A DNA stretch of 47,803 bases, taken from Allobosea sp. ASV33. GTDB taxonomy: Bacteria > Pseudomonadota > Alphaproteobacteria > Rhizobiales > Beijerinckiaceae. The notes under the pieces are model-generated. The model saw only the letters and a program-made list of their open reading frames with translations. It was not told where the DNA came from and searched no databases. The stretch lies in NCBI RefSeq assembly GCF_016428755.1, contig NZ_JAELTI010000034.1, forward strand, positions 1-47,803. The letters run 5' to 3'. Position numbers and translations under genes: made by a program. Shown here piece after piece: positions 1 through 10,809 of the stretch; the first letter of the stretch is position 1, and every line of letters starts with the position of its first letter.

Positions 1-1583
1 AGGTTCCGTTCGGCACGGATATCCTGCTGACCGCGACCGATATCCCCGATCTCACCGTCCATATGGAGATCTGCGAGGATGTCTGGACGCCGATCCCCCC
101 CTCGTCCTATGCCGCGCTCGCCGGCGCGACGCTGCTGCTCAACCTCTCGGCCTCCAACGTCACCATCGGCAAGTCGGACTGGCGCCATGCGCTCTGCAAG
201 GCGCATTCCGGCCGTTGCATCGCGGCCTATGCCTATTCCGCTGCGGGCACGGGTGAATCGACCACCGACCTCGCCTGGGACGGCCAGGCGATGATCTACG
301 AGAACGGCGCACTGCTCGCCGAGGCCGAGCGCTTCGCCGCCGAGCCGCAGCTCATCCTCGCCGATATCGACCTCGAACGGCTGGCGATGGACCGCATTCG
401 CCAGAACACCTTCGGCGACAGTGCCGACCTCAACCGCGACCGGCTCGGCTTCCGCCGCATCGAATTCACGCTGGAGCCGGATCGCGACAGCGATCTCGGC
501 CTCGCCCGCGAGGTCGAGCGCTTTCCGTTCGTGCCCAATGACGATGCGAGGCTGAACGAGCTCTGCTTCGAGGCCTACAACATCCAGTCGCACGGCCTGC
601 GCAAGCGGCTGGAGAGCACGCGGCTCGACAAGGTCGTGATCGGCGTCTCCGGCGGCCTCGATTCGACGCAGGCGCTGATCGTCGCCGCACATACCTTCGA
701 TGCGCTCGGCCTGCCCCGCGAGAACATTCTCGCCTATACGCTGCCGGCCTTCGCGACGAGCAAGGACACCAAGGACAATGCCTGGCGATTGATGCGGGCG
801 CTCGGCGTCAGTGCCGAGGAAATCGACATGACGCCGGCCTGCCGGCAGATGCTGGTCGATATCGGTCATCCCTTCGCGCAGGGCGAGCCCGTCTACGACA
901 TCACCTTCGAGAACGTGCAGGCTGGCGCACGCACCTCGGTGCTGTTCCGTCTCGCCAACCGGCACAACGCGCTGGTGATGGGCACCGGCGATCTCTCCGA
1001 GCTGGCGCTAGGATGGTGCACCTATGGCGTCGGCGATCACATGTCGCATTACAACGTCAACGGCTCCGTGCCGAAGACGCTGATCCAGCACCTGATCCGT
1101 TGGGTCGCCCAGTCCGGTCGCTTCGGATCGGAGGCCTCGGACGTGATGCTCGACATCCTCGCGACCGAGATCTCGCCGGAGCTGGTGCCGGGCGACGGCG
1201 ACAAGCCGGCGCAGAAGACCGAGGATTTCGTCGGCCCCTATGCGCTGCAGGACTTCAACCTGTTCTACACGACGCGCTACGGTTTTCGGCCAAGCAAGAT
1301 CGCCTTCCTCTCCGAGCATGCCTGGCGCGATGCCGCAGCCGGCGACTGGCCGCCGAACATGGAGGCGGGGAAGCGCGTCGCCTATGACCTGCCGGTGATC
1401 AAGCGCTGGCTCGGCGTCTTCATCCGCCGCTTCTTCGAGACCAGCCAGTTCAAGCGCTCGGCTGTGCCGAACGGCCCGAAGGTCTCCTCCGGCGGCTCGC
1501 TCTCGCCGCGCGGCGACTGGCGCGCCCCGAGCGACGCTTCCGCCGCGCCCTGGCTGAAGGATTGGGAGCGGATTCCGGATTGA
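1..1583 (+). CDS. nadE: Glutamine-dependent NAD(+) synthetase, 5' end outside the window
   Basis: Makes NAD+ from deamido-NAD+, ATP and glutamine, the last step of NAD biosynthesis, in the cytosol. The reading frame is open from base 3 with no start, so the gene begins upstream; the ATG at 63 is internal. The visible part starts in the nitrilase-like glutaminase domain, whose catalytic Cys lies in ICEDVW just after base 63. The ATP-pyrophosphatase domain follows, with the P-loop SGGLDS about 200 residues into the visible protein and then [16 protein letters not shown], which is typical of the synthetase domain. The C-terminus appears intact. Family assignment is firm; the missing N-terminus is only a window-edge effect. 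Confidence 0.95.
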   Translation, partial: VPFGTDILLTATDIPDLTVHMEICEDVWTPIPPSSYAALAGATLLLNLSASNVTIGKSDWRHALCKAHSGRCIAAYAYSAAGTGESTTDLAWDGQAMIYENGALLAEAERFAAEPQLILADIDLERLAMDRIRQNTFGDSADLNRDRLGFRRIEFTLEPDRDSDLGLAREVERFPFVPNDDARLNELCFEAYNIQSHGLRKRLESTRLDKVVIGVSGGLDSTQALIVAAHTFDALGLPRENILAYTLPAFATSKDTKDNAWRLMRALGVSAEEIDMTPACRQMLVDIGHPFAQGEPVYDITFENVQAGARTSVLFRLANRHNALVMGTGDLSELALGWCTYGVGDHMSHYNVNGSVPKTLIQHLIRWVAQSGRFGSEASDVMLDILATEISPELVPGDGDKPAQKTEDFVGPYALQDFNLFYTTRYGFRPSKIAFLSEHAWRDAAAGDWPPNMEAGKRVAYDLPVIKRWLGVFIRRFFETSQFKRSAVPNGPKVSSGGSLSPRGDWRAPSDASAAPWLKDWERIPD

Positions 1584-1627
1584 GGGCCGAGGGCGGCCGG
1601 GTTCCCCGGCGCCACGCGGGCCGTGGC

Positions 1628-2710
1628 TCAGGCGATGCCGAGCAGGCGGATGAGGCCGAGGCTGACGGCCGCCAGCAGGATCAGGGACAGGGTGACAGCG
1701 GCCGTGACGCGCCCGCCGGCGCGGGCGACGACGCGGATATCGACCCCGAGACCCAGCGCTGCCATCGAGATGATGGTCAGGATCGTCGCCGTCTTGGCGA
1801 TGGGGGCGAGCGCCACCTCCGGGATGAAGCCGTGGCTGCGCAGCGCCGCCATGCCCAGGAAGGCGATGATGAACCAGGGCACGAGCTTGTTGACGGCCAG
1901 GCGCCGCGCCGCCGGCTTGACGCCGCCCTCGTTCGTATCGTCCCGCAACGCCTGCCCGAAGATGGAGAGCGCAAGCACGATGGGGCCCAGCATGAGGACG
2001 CGGACGAGCTTGACGAGCGTCCCGATCTGGACGCTGGCCGCCGCGACGGGGGCGGTCGCTGCAAGGACCTGCGGCACGGCATAGACCGTAAGCCCCGCGA
2101 GAACACCGTATTGCGTCTCGCTCATGCTCAGGAGCGGAACGAGAAGCGGTAGCCCGAGCACGACCAGCACGCCGAGCACCGCGGTGAAGGCGATGGAGGA
2201 AGCGACATCCTTGCCGTCGGCGCCGATCACCGGCGCGACGGCGGCGATGGCCGAGTTGCCGCAGATCGAATTGCCGCAAGCGACCAGAACCGCCATGCGC
2301 TTGGGTAGTCCGAGCGCCCGGCCGATCAGGAAGCTAAAGGCGAGCGCCATAGCGACGACCGCCGCGATTCCCGCGAGCAAGGCCGGCCCGGCTGCGACGA
2401 TCATCGCCATGTTCAGGGACGCGCCGAGCAGCACGATGGCGATCTCCAGGACCATCTTCGCCGAGAAGGCGATGCCCGGGCGCCAGCTCTCGGAAGGCGT
2501 CCAGACCGAGCGGAGGGCCGTGCCGAGCAGGATCGCCAGCACCAGGGCCTCGAGCCAGGCGCGGCCGGTGGCGAGGGCTTCGAGATGCTCGAGCGCAAAG
2601 GCCAAGGCGCTGATGCCCGCGCAGAGCGCGAGGCCCGGCAGAATGCGCCCCGCGCTCCGCAGAAGGGAGCTGGAAGGTGCGGGCAACGGGGTGCGGGCGT
2701 GCGTGGTCAT
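1628..2710 (-). CDS. YeiH family putative sulfate exporter-type membrane protein
   Basis: A 360-residue, almost wholly hydrophobic protein with about ten predicted membrane helices. It carries the family's signature CGNSICGNSAIAA near residue 145 and VLLGASLNMAMI near residue 95. It belongs to UPF0324 (YeiH/YeeM), often annotated as putative sulfate exporters; the true substrate is not established by sequence. The ATG at 2710 has GAAGG seven bases upstream. It is convergent with nadE across 44 bp. The 212 bp upstream hold no other gene but contain three mutually complementary six-base segments next to the start. Confidence 0.88.
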   Translation of the reverse strand: MTTHARTPLPAPSSSLLRSAGRILPGLALCAGISALAFALEHLEALATGRAWLEALVLAILLGTALRSVWTPSESWRPGIAFSAKMVLEIAIVLLGASLNMAMIVAAGPALLAGIAAVVAMALAFSFLIGRALGLPKRMAVLVACGNSICGNSAIAAVAPVIGADGKDVASSIAFTAVLGVLVVLGLPLLVPLLSMSETQYGVLAGLTVYAVPQVLAATAPVAAASVQIGTLVKLVRVLMLGPIVLALSIFGQALRDDTNEGGVKPAARRLAVNKLVPWFIIAFLGMAALRSHGFIPEVALAPIAKTATILTIISMAALGLGVDIRVVARAGGRVTAAVTLSLILLAAVSLGLIRLLGIA

Positions 2711-2746
2711 AGGAGAACCTTCTTCTCCATTGACCTAGTCGGAGAA
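2711..2746 (-). promoter_or_regulatory. Mutually exclusive hairpins at the 5' end of the YeiH-type gene
   Basis: On the minus strand three segments precede the start: TTCTCC (2746-2741), GGAGAA (2728-2723) and TTCTCC (2717-2712). The middle one resembles a ribosome-binding site and can pair with either neighbour. This looks like a small translational switch but could be coincidence in a purine/pyrimidine-rich leader. Confidence 0.35.
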
Positions 2747-2922
2747 GGATTATGCTGTCTATCGCATTGTTCTGATGGCTCTGTTCGGTCCGGTCGAACG
2801 ATTTATCGTGCTTCCAGGGAATTTCGACGGCAAGTCTCGCAGCAGCCACTGCGTGGTTGCTGCGAAGCAGGCAGTTGCGATGTCTGCTTCCGACCTGCTT
2901 CCGACACCGGCTGTTGGCCGCA

Positions 2923-3549
2923 TCAGCCGGCAAATGCGCTCTGGAGCAGGCTGACGGCCAAGACAGCCATCATCAGCGCGATGAGCAGATCGAGCATCCG
3001 CCAGGTGATCGGCTGGGCGAAGAGCGGGGCGAGCAGGCGGGCTCCGAAGCCGAGCGAGCTAAACCAGGCGAAGCTGGCCGATGCCGCGCCTGTCACGAAC
3101 CAGGGCCGCTCGCCCACCGGCATGCTGCTCCCGATCGTGCCCATGAGCATGACCGTGTCGATATAGACATGAGGGTTGAGGAAGGTGAACGCGGCCGTGC
3201 TGGCAAGGGCGGCTGTCAGAGAGATGCCGGCGTGGCGATCGACGATCAGGCTCGACGGGGTCATCGATCGGTGCAAGGCGCCGTATCCATACCAGATCAG
3301 GAAGGCGGCTCCGCCGAGGCTCAACCCGGTCGCGAGACCGGGCACGGCCGAAAGCAGGGCGCCCAGCCCGTTGACGCCGGCGACGATCAGCATCGCGTCG
3401 GCTGCGGCGCAGAACAGGACGATCGGCCAGACATGCTCGCGCTTGAGCCCTTGCCTGAGCACGAACATGTTTTGCGCGCCGATGGCCATGATCAGGCCGG
3501 CCGATAGCATGAAGCCCTTGAAGAAGGCGGGGAGGAAAGCGGTGTCCAT
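2923..3549 (-). CDS. LysE/ArgO family amino acid exporter
   Basis: A 208-residue inner-membrane protein with about six hydrophobic segments. Its N-terminus contains GLIMAIGAQNMFVLRQGL, the hallmark of the LysE/ArgO family, followed later by FLNPHVYIDTVMLMG, also conserved. Members export basic amino acids such as lysine and arginine when these accumulate, for example during growth on peptides. It is divergent from an ArgP/LysG-type regulator across a 68-bp A+T-rich gap, the usual arrangement for this exporter. ArgO and LysE cannot be told apart here. No good ribosome-binding site precedes the ATG at 3549. Confidence 0.92.
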   Translation of the reverse strand: MDTAFLPAFFKGFMLSAGLIMAIGAQNMFVLRQGLKREHVWPIVLFCAAADAMLIVAGVNGLGALLSAVPGLATGLSLGGAAFLIWYGYGALHRSMTPSSLIVDRHAGISLTAALASTAAFTFLNPHVYIDTVMLMGTIGSSMPVGERPWFVTGAASASFAWFSSLGFGARLLAPLFAQPITWRMLDLLIALMMAVLAVSLLQSAFAG

Positions 3550-3574
3550 GGCCGCTTGATGCGGCAGCGAGGAG

Positions 3575-3617
3575 GAGTAGTCTAACTAAAATGTCTAAAT
3601 CAGAATTAGGTTAGCTA
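3575..3617. promoter_or_regulatory. Divergent promoter/operator of lysE-type and lysR-type genes
   Basis: An unusually A+T-rich patch in the gap between the divergent exporter and regulator genes. It has an inverted repeat CTAAC (3582-3586) / GTTAG (3610-3614) and a near-palindrome CTAAAT-CAG-AATTAG (3595-3609). The latter fits the T-N11-A pattern of LysR-type sites. The position and the A+T content are seen; binding by the adjacent regulator is inferred. Confidence 0.5.
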
Positions 3618-4547
3618 ATGCTCGATTATCTGGCGCTCGCCGCCGTCGCTGCGGTCCTGCGCGAGGGCAGTTTCGACAAGGCGGCGGCCGTTCTCGGGAT
3701 CACGCCCTCGGCGGTCTCCCAGCGCGTGAAGGGGCTGGAGGAGCGGCTGGGGGTCGCGTTGGTGACGCGCGGCGCGCCGTGCCTTGCCACCCCCATCGGC
3801 GCCAGGCTTTGCGCCCATGTCGAGCGTGTTAGGCTGCTGGAGGCCGATATCTCGGGCGAGTTGCAGGGCTTGGCGGCGCAGGGGGATGACAGGCCGACGC
3901 TGCGGGTCGCGGTCAATTCCGACAGCCTCGCCACCTGGTTCCCGCTCGCCGCCGCGCAATTCACCGCGGCAAGCGGCGCATTGCTCGAACTTGTGCTGGA
4001 CGATGAAGCACACACGGCCGAAAGGTTGCGCACCGGGGAGGTGATGGCGGCCGTCAGCGCCGACCCCGCGCCGGTCGCCGGTTGCAAGATCCACCCGTTG
4101 GGCGCCTTGGACTACGCTGCCGTGGCGAGCCCGGCGTTCCATGCCGCGCATTTCGCGAATGGCCTCGCTAACCGGAATCTCAGGTCGGCGCCCATGTTGC
4201 GGTTCGATCGGCGCGACGAATTGCAGTTCCGCTGGATGCGGGAGGCCCATGGCGAGGCCGCCCTGCCGCCGACGCATTGGGCTCCCTCGACCCATGGAAT
4301 GCTCGAACTGACGCTCGCAGGCCTCGGCTGGTCGATGGCGCCGGTCAGCATGGCCGCGCCATGGCTCGCGCAGGGGCTCCTGGTCGAGCTGGAGCCCCTG
4401 CATCGGATCGCGGTACCCTTGAACTGGCAGCGCACGCGGCTGAACACGCAGTTGCTTGACGTGATGACCGGGGCTGTCAGGCAGGTGGCGGCGCAGCGGC
4501 TTCGGCCTCTCGCAGCCCCAGCGGCGCCCGAGTCAAATTCGGCGTGA
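3618..4547 (+). CDS. LysR family regulator, ArgP/LysG type
   Basis: A 309-residue transcription factor. The N-terminal winged helix-turn-helix (about residues 3-60) contains SFDKAAAVLGITPSAVSQRV, and a LysR effector-binding domain follows. The sequence around the helix-turn-helix and the divergent LysE/ArgO gene point to the ArgP/LysG/IciA branch, which senses lysine or arginine and activates the exporter. A short AGG seven bases before ATG 3618 may serve as ribosome-binding site. The last 20 residues are Ala/Pro-rich and probably unstructured. Confidence 0.9.
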   Translation: MLDYLALAAVAAVLREGSFDKAAAVLGITPSAVSQRVKGLEERLGVALVTRGAPCLATPIGARLCAHVERVRLLEADISGELQGLAAQGDDRPTLRVAVNSDSLATWFPLAAAQFTAASGALLELVLDDEAHTAERLRTGEVMAAVSADPAPVAGCKIHPLGALDYAAVASPAFHAAHFANGLANRNLRSAPMLRFDRRDELQFRWMREAHGEAALPPTHWAPSTHGMLELTLAGLGWSMAPVSMAAPWLAQGLLVELEPLHRIAVPLNWQRTRLNTQLLDVMTGAVRQVAAQRLRPLAAPAAPESNSA

Positions 4548-4613
4548 GGGTTACGGCTCGCGGGGAGGAGCCCTTCGCCCTTGATCCGTAATAGGCCCTC
4601 GCCGACAGCCAAC

Positions 4614-4640
4614 AAAAAGCCCGCGGCTTGCGCCGCGGGC
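4614..4640 (-). terminator. Rho-independent terminator of the oligopeptide ABC operon
   Basis: Perfect 9-bp stem (4619-4627 with 4632-4640) with a four-base loop. On the minus strand it is followed by five T residues (4618-4614). It lies 25 bp past the stop codon of the fused ATPase gene. Confidence 0.85.
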
Positions 4641-4665
4641 CGATCGTTTCAGGCTTCCGGAAGGA

Positions 4666-6516
<1,851 letters not shown>

Positions 6517-6535
6517 GTCTAGCCCTTCCCTGGGA

Positions 6536-7477
6536 TCAGATGACGCGACGCGGGTCGAGCGCATCGCGCAGGCCGTCGCCGATGAAGTTGATCGAGAGCA
6601 CGGTAAGGAAGATCGCGGCGCCTGGGAACATCGCCCAGTGCGGAGCGGTGTCGAGCTGGTCCTTGGCGTCGAACAGCAGGCGTCCCCAGGTCGGGATGTC
6701 CGGCGGGAAGCCGAGGCCGAGGAAAGAGAGCGTCGATTCGGCGATGATCGCCGAGGACACCTCGATCGTCGAGGCGACGATGACCGGCCCCAGCGCGTTG
6801 GGCAGGATGTGCCGCATCATCTGGCGCATCTTGGTCGCGCCCTGGGCCCGGGCCGCTTCGACGAATTCCTTCTCGCGCAGCGACAGGAACTGCGCGCGCA
6901 CCAGGCGGGCGACCGGCATCCAGCGCAGCCCGCCGATGACGACCACGATCAGCACGAAGACGCCGCCCTCGACGCCGAACAGCGCCTTCAACTGCTCGCG
7001 GAACAGGTAGATGATCAGGAGCAGAAGCGGCAGCTGCGGCAGCGACAGGAACAGGTCCGTCACCCACATCAGGACCGGATCGGCATATTTGCGCGACATG
7101 CCGGCAAACGCACCGATGAGGACGCCGACGATCGTCGCCACCACCATGGCCGCGAGGCCGACCGCGAGCGAGATGCGCCCGCCATACATCATGCGTGCCA
7201 GGATATCCTGGCCGAGATCGTCGGTCCCGAACGGGTGCTTCCAGGACGGGCCCTGGAGCTGCGCCGAGAAGTCGATGTCGTTGATCGCCACCGGCCAGAG
7301 CCAGGGGCCGACGATGACGCCGATGACCAGCAGGCCGAGCACGACGGTGCTCGCCATGGCCAGGCGGTGGCGGCGGAAACGGCGCCAGGTGTCGCGCCCC
7401 GGCGAGACGGGGGCCTGGCTCACGGCAGCGCCCGCAGCCGGATCAGCTGAAGGAGATGCGAGGGTCGAGCCAGCCAT
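6536..7477 (-). CDS. Peptide ABC transporter permease, DppC type
   Basis: 313 residues. After a polar N-terminus of about 35 residues comes the OppC/DppC-type first helix, then five more membrane segments. The ATPase-contact loop reads EAARAQGATKMRQMMRH, followed by ILPNALGPVIVAS. It pairs with the DppB-type permease encoded immediately upstream; the two genes overlap by 35 bases, indicating translational coupling. The next gene, the fused ATPase, starts 19 bases after the stop. Confidence 0.94.
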   Translation of the reverse strand: MAGSTLASPSADPAAGAAVSQAPVSPGRDTWRRFRRHRLAMASTVVLGLLVIGVIVGPWLWPVAINDIDFSAQLQGPSWKHPFGTDDLGQDILARMMYGGRISLAVGLAAMVVATIVGVLIGAFAGMSRKYADPVLMWVTDLFLSLPQLPLLLLIIYLFREQLKALFGVEGGVFVLIVVVIGGLRWMPVARLVRAQFLSLREKEFVEAARAQGATKMRQMMRHILPNALGPVIVASTIEVSSAIIAESTLSFLGLGFPPDIPTWGRLLFDAKDQLDTAPHWAMFPGAAIFLTVLSINFIGDGLRDALDPRRVI

Positions 7478-8402
7478 AAAGAATATCCGCGATGAGATTG
7501 AACAGGACGACCAGGCAGGAGAAGACGAAAGTCACGGCCATGATCACAGGGGTATCGTTGGCGAGGATCGCGTCGATCAGAAGCGACCCGATGCCCGGAA
7601 CGCGAAAGATCTGCTCGGTGACGAGCGCGCCGCCGAACACGGCAGGCATCTGCAGCGCGACCAGCGTCACGACCGGGATCAGCGCATTGCGCGTGATGTG
7701 CCGGAGCGTGACCCTGCGCTCGCTCAGGCCCTTGGCGCGTGCCGTCGTGACGTAGTCGAGCCGGATGACGTCGAGCACGGACGAGCGGACATAGCGCGTG
7801 TAGGAGGCCGCCTGGAACAGGCCGAGCACGGTGATCGGCATAATCGCCTGGCGGAACATCTCCCAGTACCAGCGCCAGCCGGTCGCAGCGATGTCGGAGC
7901 GATAGACGAAGGGGAACCAGTCGAGCGTGACCGAAAACACCAGGATGAAGAGCAGGCCGGTGAAGAAGGTCGGCAGCGAGAAGCCGACGAAGGCCAGCGT
8001 GTTGGCGATCTGGTCGAACACCGAATAGGGGCGCGTCGCCGCGTAGATGCCGACCGGCAGCGCGACGCACAGGGCCAGGATCTGCGACGAACCGACGACG
8101 AACAGGGTCGTGGGCAGGCGCTGCAGGATCAGCTTGTCGACATTGATGCGGCTGGCGAAGGAGAAGCCCCAGTCGCCCTGCGCCATGTTCGAGAGCCAGC
8201 GCAGATAGCGCACCATGATCGGATCGTTCAGGCCGAAGCTGGCGCGGATGGCTTCGCGCACCTCGGGCGGCACGTTCGGATTGGTCGCCATTTCCGAGAA
8301 CGGATCGCCCGGTGCCAGCGCCAGGATCGTGAACAGGATCACGCTGATGCCGAGCAAACTTGGAATGGCGATGAGCAGCCGCCTGATGAGATATGTCGCC
8401 AT
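7443..8402 (-). CDS. Peptide ABC transporter permease, DppB type
   Basis: 319 residues with the DppB-type start MATYLIRRLLIAIPSLLGIS and the conserved APGDPF motif just after the first helix. About six membrane helices are predicted, with the ATPase-contact loop TTARAKGLSERRVTLRH. It forms the translocation pore with the downstream DppC-type protein. A stable hairpin separates this gene from the binding-protein gene upstream. Confidence 0.94.
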   Translation of the reverse strand: MATYLIRRLLIAIPSLLGISVILFTILALAPGDPFSEMATNPNVPPEVREAIRASFGLNDPIMVRYLRWLSNMAQGDWGFSFASRINVDKLILQRLPTTLFVVGSSQILALCVALPVGIYAATRPYSVFDQIANTLAFVGFSLPTFFTGLLFILVFSVTLDWFPFVYRSDIAATGWRWYWEMFRQAIMPITVLGLFQAASYTRYVRSSVLDVIRLDYVTTARAKGLSERRVTLRHITRNALIPVVTLVALQMPAVFGGALVTEQIFRVPGIGSLLIDAILANDTPVIMAVTFVFSCLVVLFNLIADILYGWLDPRISFS

Positions 8403-8451
8403 GAAATAGTCTCTGTACGCACGGCTGGGCCGCGGACTGGTGTTGATGACG

Positions 8452-8494
8452 GCCGGCCCGCCCTATGGCTGTTGAAGCCGCAGAGCGGGCCGGC
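8452..8494 (-). other. Stable intercistronic hairpin between binding protein and permease genes
   Basis: Perfect 10-bp inverted repeat GCCGGCCCGC (8452-8461) / GCGGGCCGGC (8485-8494) with a 23-base loop that holds a smaller stem. It lies in the 148-bp gap after the binding-protein gene and has no T-run. A role in protecting the upstream mRNA or in partial termination, giving excess binding protein, is inferred from position. Confidence 0.6.
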
Positions 8495-8550
8495 ACGTTA
8501 GCCCTCACGCCGCGCCAGCCGGAGCTGCCGCGGCGAAGGAATCGGGGGCC

Positions 8551-10338
8551 TTAGCTACGATACCAGGCCGCGATGTTCCAGGTGTCGACGTCCCAGCCCG
8601 AATGATCGTGCGAGATATTGTTCAGCGCGGCGGCGACGCGCGTGCGCGACAGCAACGGCAGGATGACGTTGGCCTCGCAGAAGATCTCGTTGACCTTGAT
8701 CAGGTACGCGGCGCGCTTGACCGGGTCGAGCTCCTTCTGGGCGGCCTTGTAGGCTTCGTCCGCAGCCGGGTCGGAATAGCGCGAGACGTTGCGGCCCAGC
8801 CACTTGTTCTCCTTGGTGGCGATTTCCCAGGAGACGAACTGGTTGAGGAAGCGCTCCGGATCGGGCTGTGGCTGCGTGGTCGTGTACATCTCGATGTCGA
8901 CATACAGCTTGGTGTAGGTGTCGGGGTTGGCCACGTCCGACGAGAAGAACACCGAGGCGGTGACCGACTTCAGTTCGAGATCGATGCCGGCGCGCTGGCA
9001 GGCCTGCTTGATGATGGCCTGGGTCTTCTGGCGCGGGGCGTTGATCGAGGTCTGGTAGACGTATTTGAGCTTCTTGCCATCCTTCTCGCGAATGCCGTCA
9101 GAGCCCTTCTTCCAGCCGGCGTCGTCGAGGATCTTGTTGGCCTTGTCGATGTTGAACTCGTATTTGAGCTTGGTCGACTTGAACTGCTTGGGCTCGTTGA
9201 CGAAGCTCGCCGTCGCGATGCCGCCACGCCCGTAGATGAACTTCTGGACGGAGTCGCGGTCGATCAGCAGGTTGATCGCCTCGCGCACCTTCGGGTCCGA
9301 CAGCGTCGGGTGCTTGGTCTTGATGCTGGAGCGCTCGCCGTCGACCTCGGTCCACGGATCGGTCGTGTTCAGGATGATGAACTCGATATCGCCCGAGGGA
9401 ACCGCGCTGATCTTGCCGCGGCCGCCGGTCTCCATGCGCTTGAGGACCTCGTCCTCGACCTGCAGGTTCCAGGCGTAGTCGTATTCGCCGGTCTGGAGCA
9501 CGGCGCGCGCCGCCGAGACAGCGTCGCCGCCGCCCTTGCACTCGATCGTGTCGAAATGCGGCTGGTTCTTGATGTGGTAGTCGGCGAAGCGCTCGCCGGT
9601 CAGGACGTCGCCCGGCTTGAAGTCGACGAACTTGTACGGGCCGGTGCCGATGGGCTTCAGGTTGTCCGGAGCCTCGCGCGACTTGGCGCCGACATAGTCG
9701 CCGAAGCGATGCTTCGGCAGGATCTGGCCGGAAACGCCGACGAAGGGATCGGCCCAGAACGGCGTCGGCTGTTGGAAGATCACCTTGACCGTGAGGTCGT
9801 CGACCTTCTCGACCTTGATATTGCTGTAGGAGCCCGTGGTGTAGGCGGCGGTCGCCGGGTCCTTGGCATATTCCCAGGTGAAGACGACGTCGTCCGCGGT
9901 CAACGGCTTGCCGTCATGCCATTTCACGCCGGGCTTCAGCTTCCAGGTGACGCTCAGGCCGTCGGCCGAGAGGCCGCCATTGGCCTTGGTCGGGACCTCG
10001 GCGGCGAGGCAGGGGATCAGGTTGCCTTCCTTGTCCCAGCCGGCGAGCGGCTCGTAGAAGATGCGCGAGGCGATCTGATCCTTGGTGCCGGACGCGAAAT
10101 GCGGGTTCAGCAGCGTCGGCGCCTGCCAGAGCAGGATCTTGAGCGGACCGCCGCCGCCGGCCTTGGTCGGCTTGTATTGCAGCGTGGCATCGGCCATCGC
10201 CACGTCGTTCCAGATCAGGATCTGGGTTGCGAGCGGCGCGGCAATGCCCACCGCCGCCATTCTCTGCATGAAGGAGCGTCGCGAAAGCGTGCCTTCCTTC
10301 ACATCCGCGACCATGCCGCGGATTTCCTGCTCGTTCAT
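8551..10338 (-). CDS. Peptide ABC transporter substrate-binding protein, Tat-exported
   Basis: 595 residues, family SBP_bac_5 (DppA/OppA), acting in the periplasm and delivering its ligand to the two permeases. ATG 10338 is chosen because GGAGG lies five to ten bases upstream and it gives a sensible twin-arginine signal, LSRRSFMQRMAAVGIAA, at about residues 18-34. The longer frame to 10482 adds no recognisable sequence. The mature part carries conserved patterns such as GTGPYKFVDFKPGD. Tat export suggests folding before export. It is first in a four-gene minus-strand operon. The ligand may be a peptide or another small organic solute; sequence alone does not decide. Confidence 0.93.
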   Translation of the reverse strand: MNEQEIRGMVADVKEGTLSRRSFMQRMAAVGIAAPLATQILIWNDVAMADATLQYKPTKAGGGGPLKILLWQAPTLLNPHFASGTKDQIASRIFYEPLAGWDKEGNLIPCLAAEVPTKANGGLSADGLSVTWKLKPGVKWHDGKPLTADDVVFTWEYAKDPATAAYTTGSYSNIKVEKVDDLTVKVIFQQPTPFWADPFVGVSGQILPKHRFGDYVGAKSREAPDNLKPIGTGPYKFVDFKPGDVLTGERFADYHIKNQPHFDTIECKGGGDAVSAARAVLQTGEYDYAWNLQVEDEVLKRMETGGRGKISAVPSGDIEFIILNTTDPWTEVDGERSSIKTKHPTLSDPKVREAINLLIDRDSVQKFIYGRGGIATASFVNEPKQFKSTKLKYEFNIDKANKILDDAGWKKGSDGIREKDGKKLKYVYQTSINAPRQKTQAIIKQACQRAGIDLELKSVTASVFFSSDVANPDTYTKLYVDIEMYTTTQPQPDPERFLNQFVSWEIATKENKWLGRNVSRYSDPAADEAYKAAQKELDPVKRAAYLIKVNEIFCEANVILPLLSRTRVAAALNNISHDHSGWDVDTWNIAAWYRS

Positions 10339-10809
10339 CGGTAGCCTCCACCTCAAAGACAAATTCATCCCCGGCACCTTCGCGCCGTGTTCTCGTTGAT
10401 GGCCCAGCAAGGCATGTGCCAACGAAAGCGTCAACTGTGCAGCGCAGAGCAGATGCGCGTTTGCCGCGAGGAGCGGCGTCAAGGGCGGCCGTCATTGCAT
10501 GAATGTGCCGCTACTCTTTCGAGTGGCGCAATATTATGCTGATTACCCTATAAAGACGACAGCTTTCTTTCCGTTGAGAATGCTGACCATCTCCAAAAAA
10601 TGGAGGATAGCCGCGGCGGGCCAATCGGCGGATGTCGTGGTGTCGTAAACGCGCCGTAGAGGCGATTGCCGGAATGCACGCGAGGCGAGCGCCGCTTTCT
10701 CCGGCCAGCGACCGGCGCGTCTTGACTTGGGTGTGCCGAAAATGGAATGTTTATTCCAACTAGCGGGATGTCTAAAAAATTCCTGCCGTTTTGCCGTGGG
10801 AGGCAGGCC
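10339..10809. other. Divergent intergenic region between peptide ABC operon and inositol-type operon
   Basis: 471 bp without a supported gene. It must hold promoters for both operons. The right end has the TGGAAT/ATTCCA palindrome described separately. A small hairpin CTCCA-N5-TGGAG lies at 10591-10605. The long minus-strand frame crossing this region has no family resemblance and is a shadow of the plus-strand genes. Confidence 0.6.
10722..10758 (+). promoter_or_regulatory. Candidate promoter with IolR-like operator palindrome
   Basis: TTGACT (10722-10727) is a possible -35 box; the -10 match is weak. Overlapping the expected -10 region is a perfect palindrome TGGAATGTTTATTCCA (10743-10758). 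This contains GGAA-N6-TTCC, the motif described for the RpiR-type regulator IolR upstream of inositol genes in Sinorhizobium. It lies 51 bp before the preferred start of the first gene in an operon encoding inositol dehydrogenase. The palindrome is seen directly; IolR binding is inferred. Confidence 0.55.
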
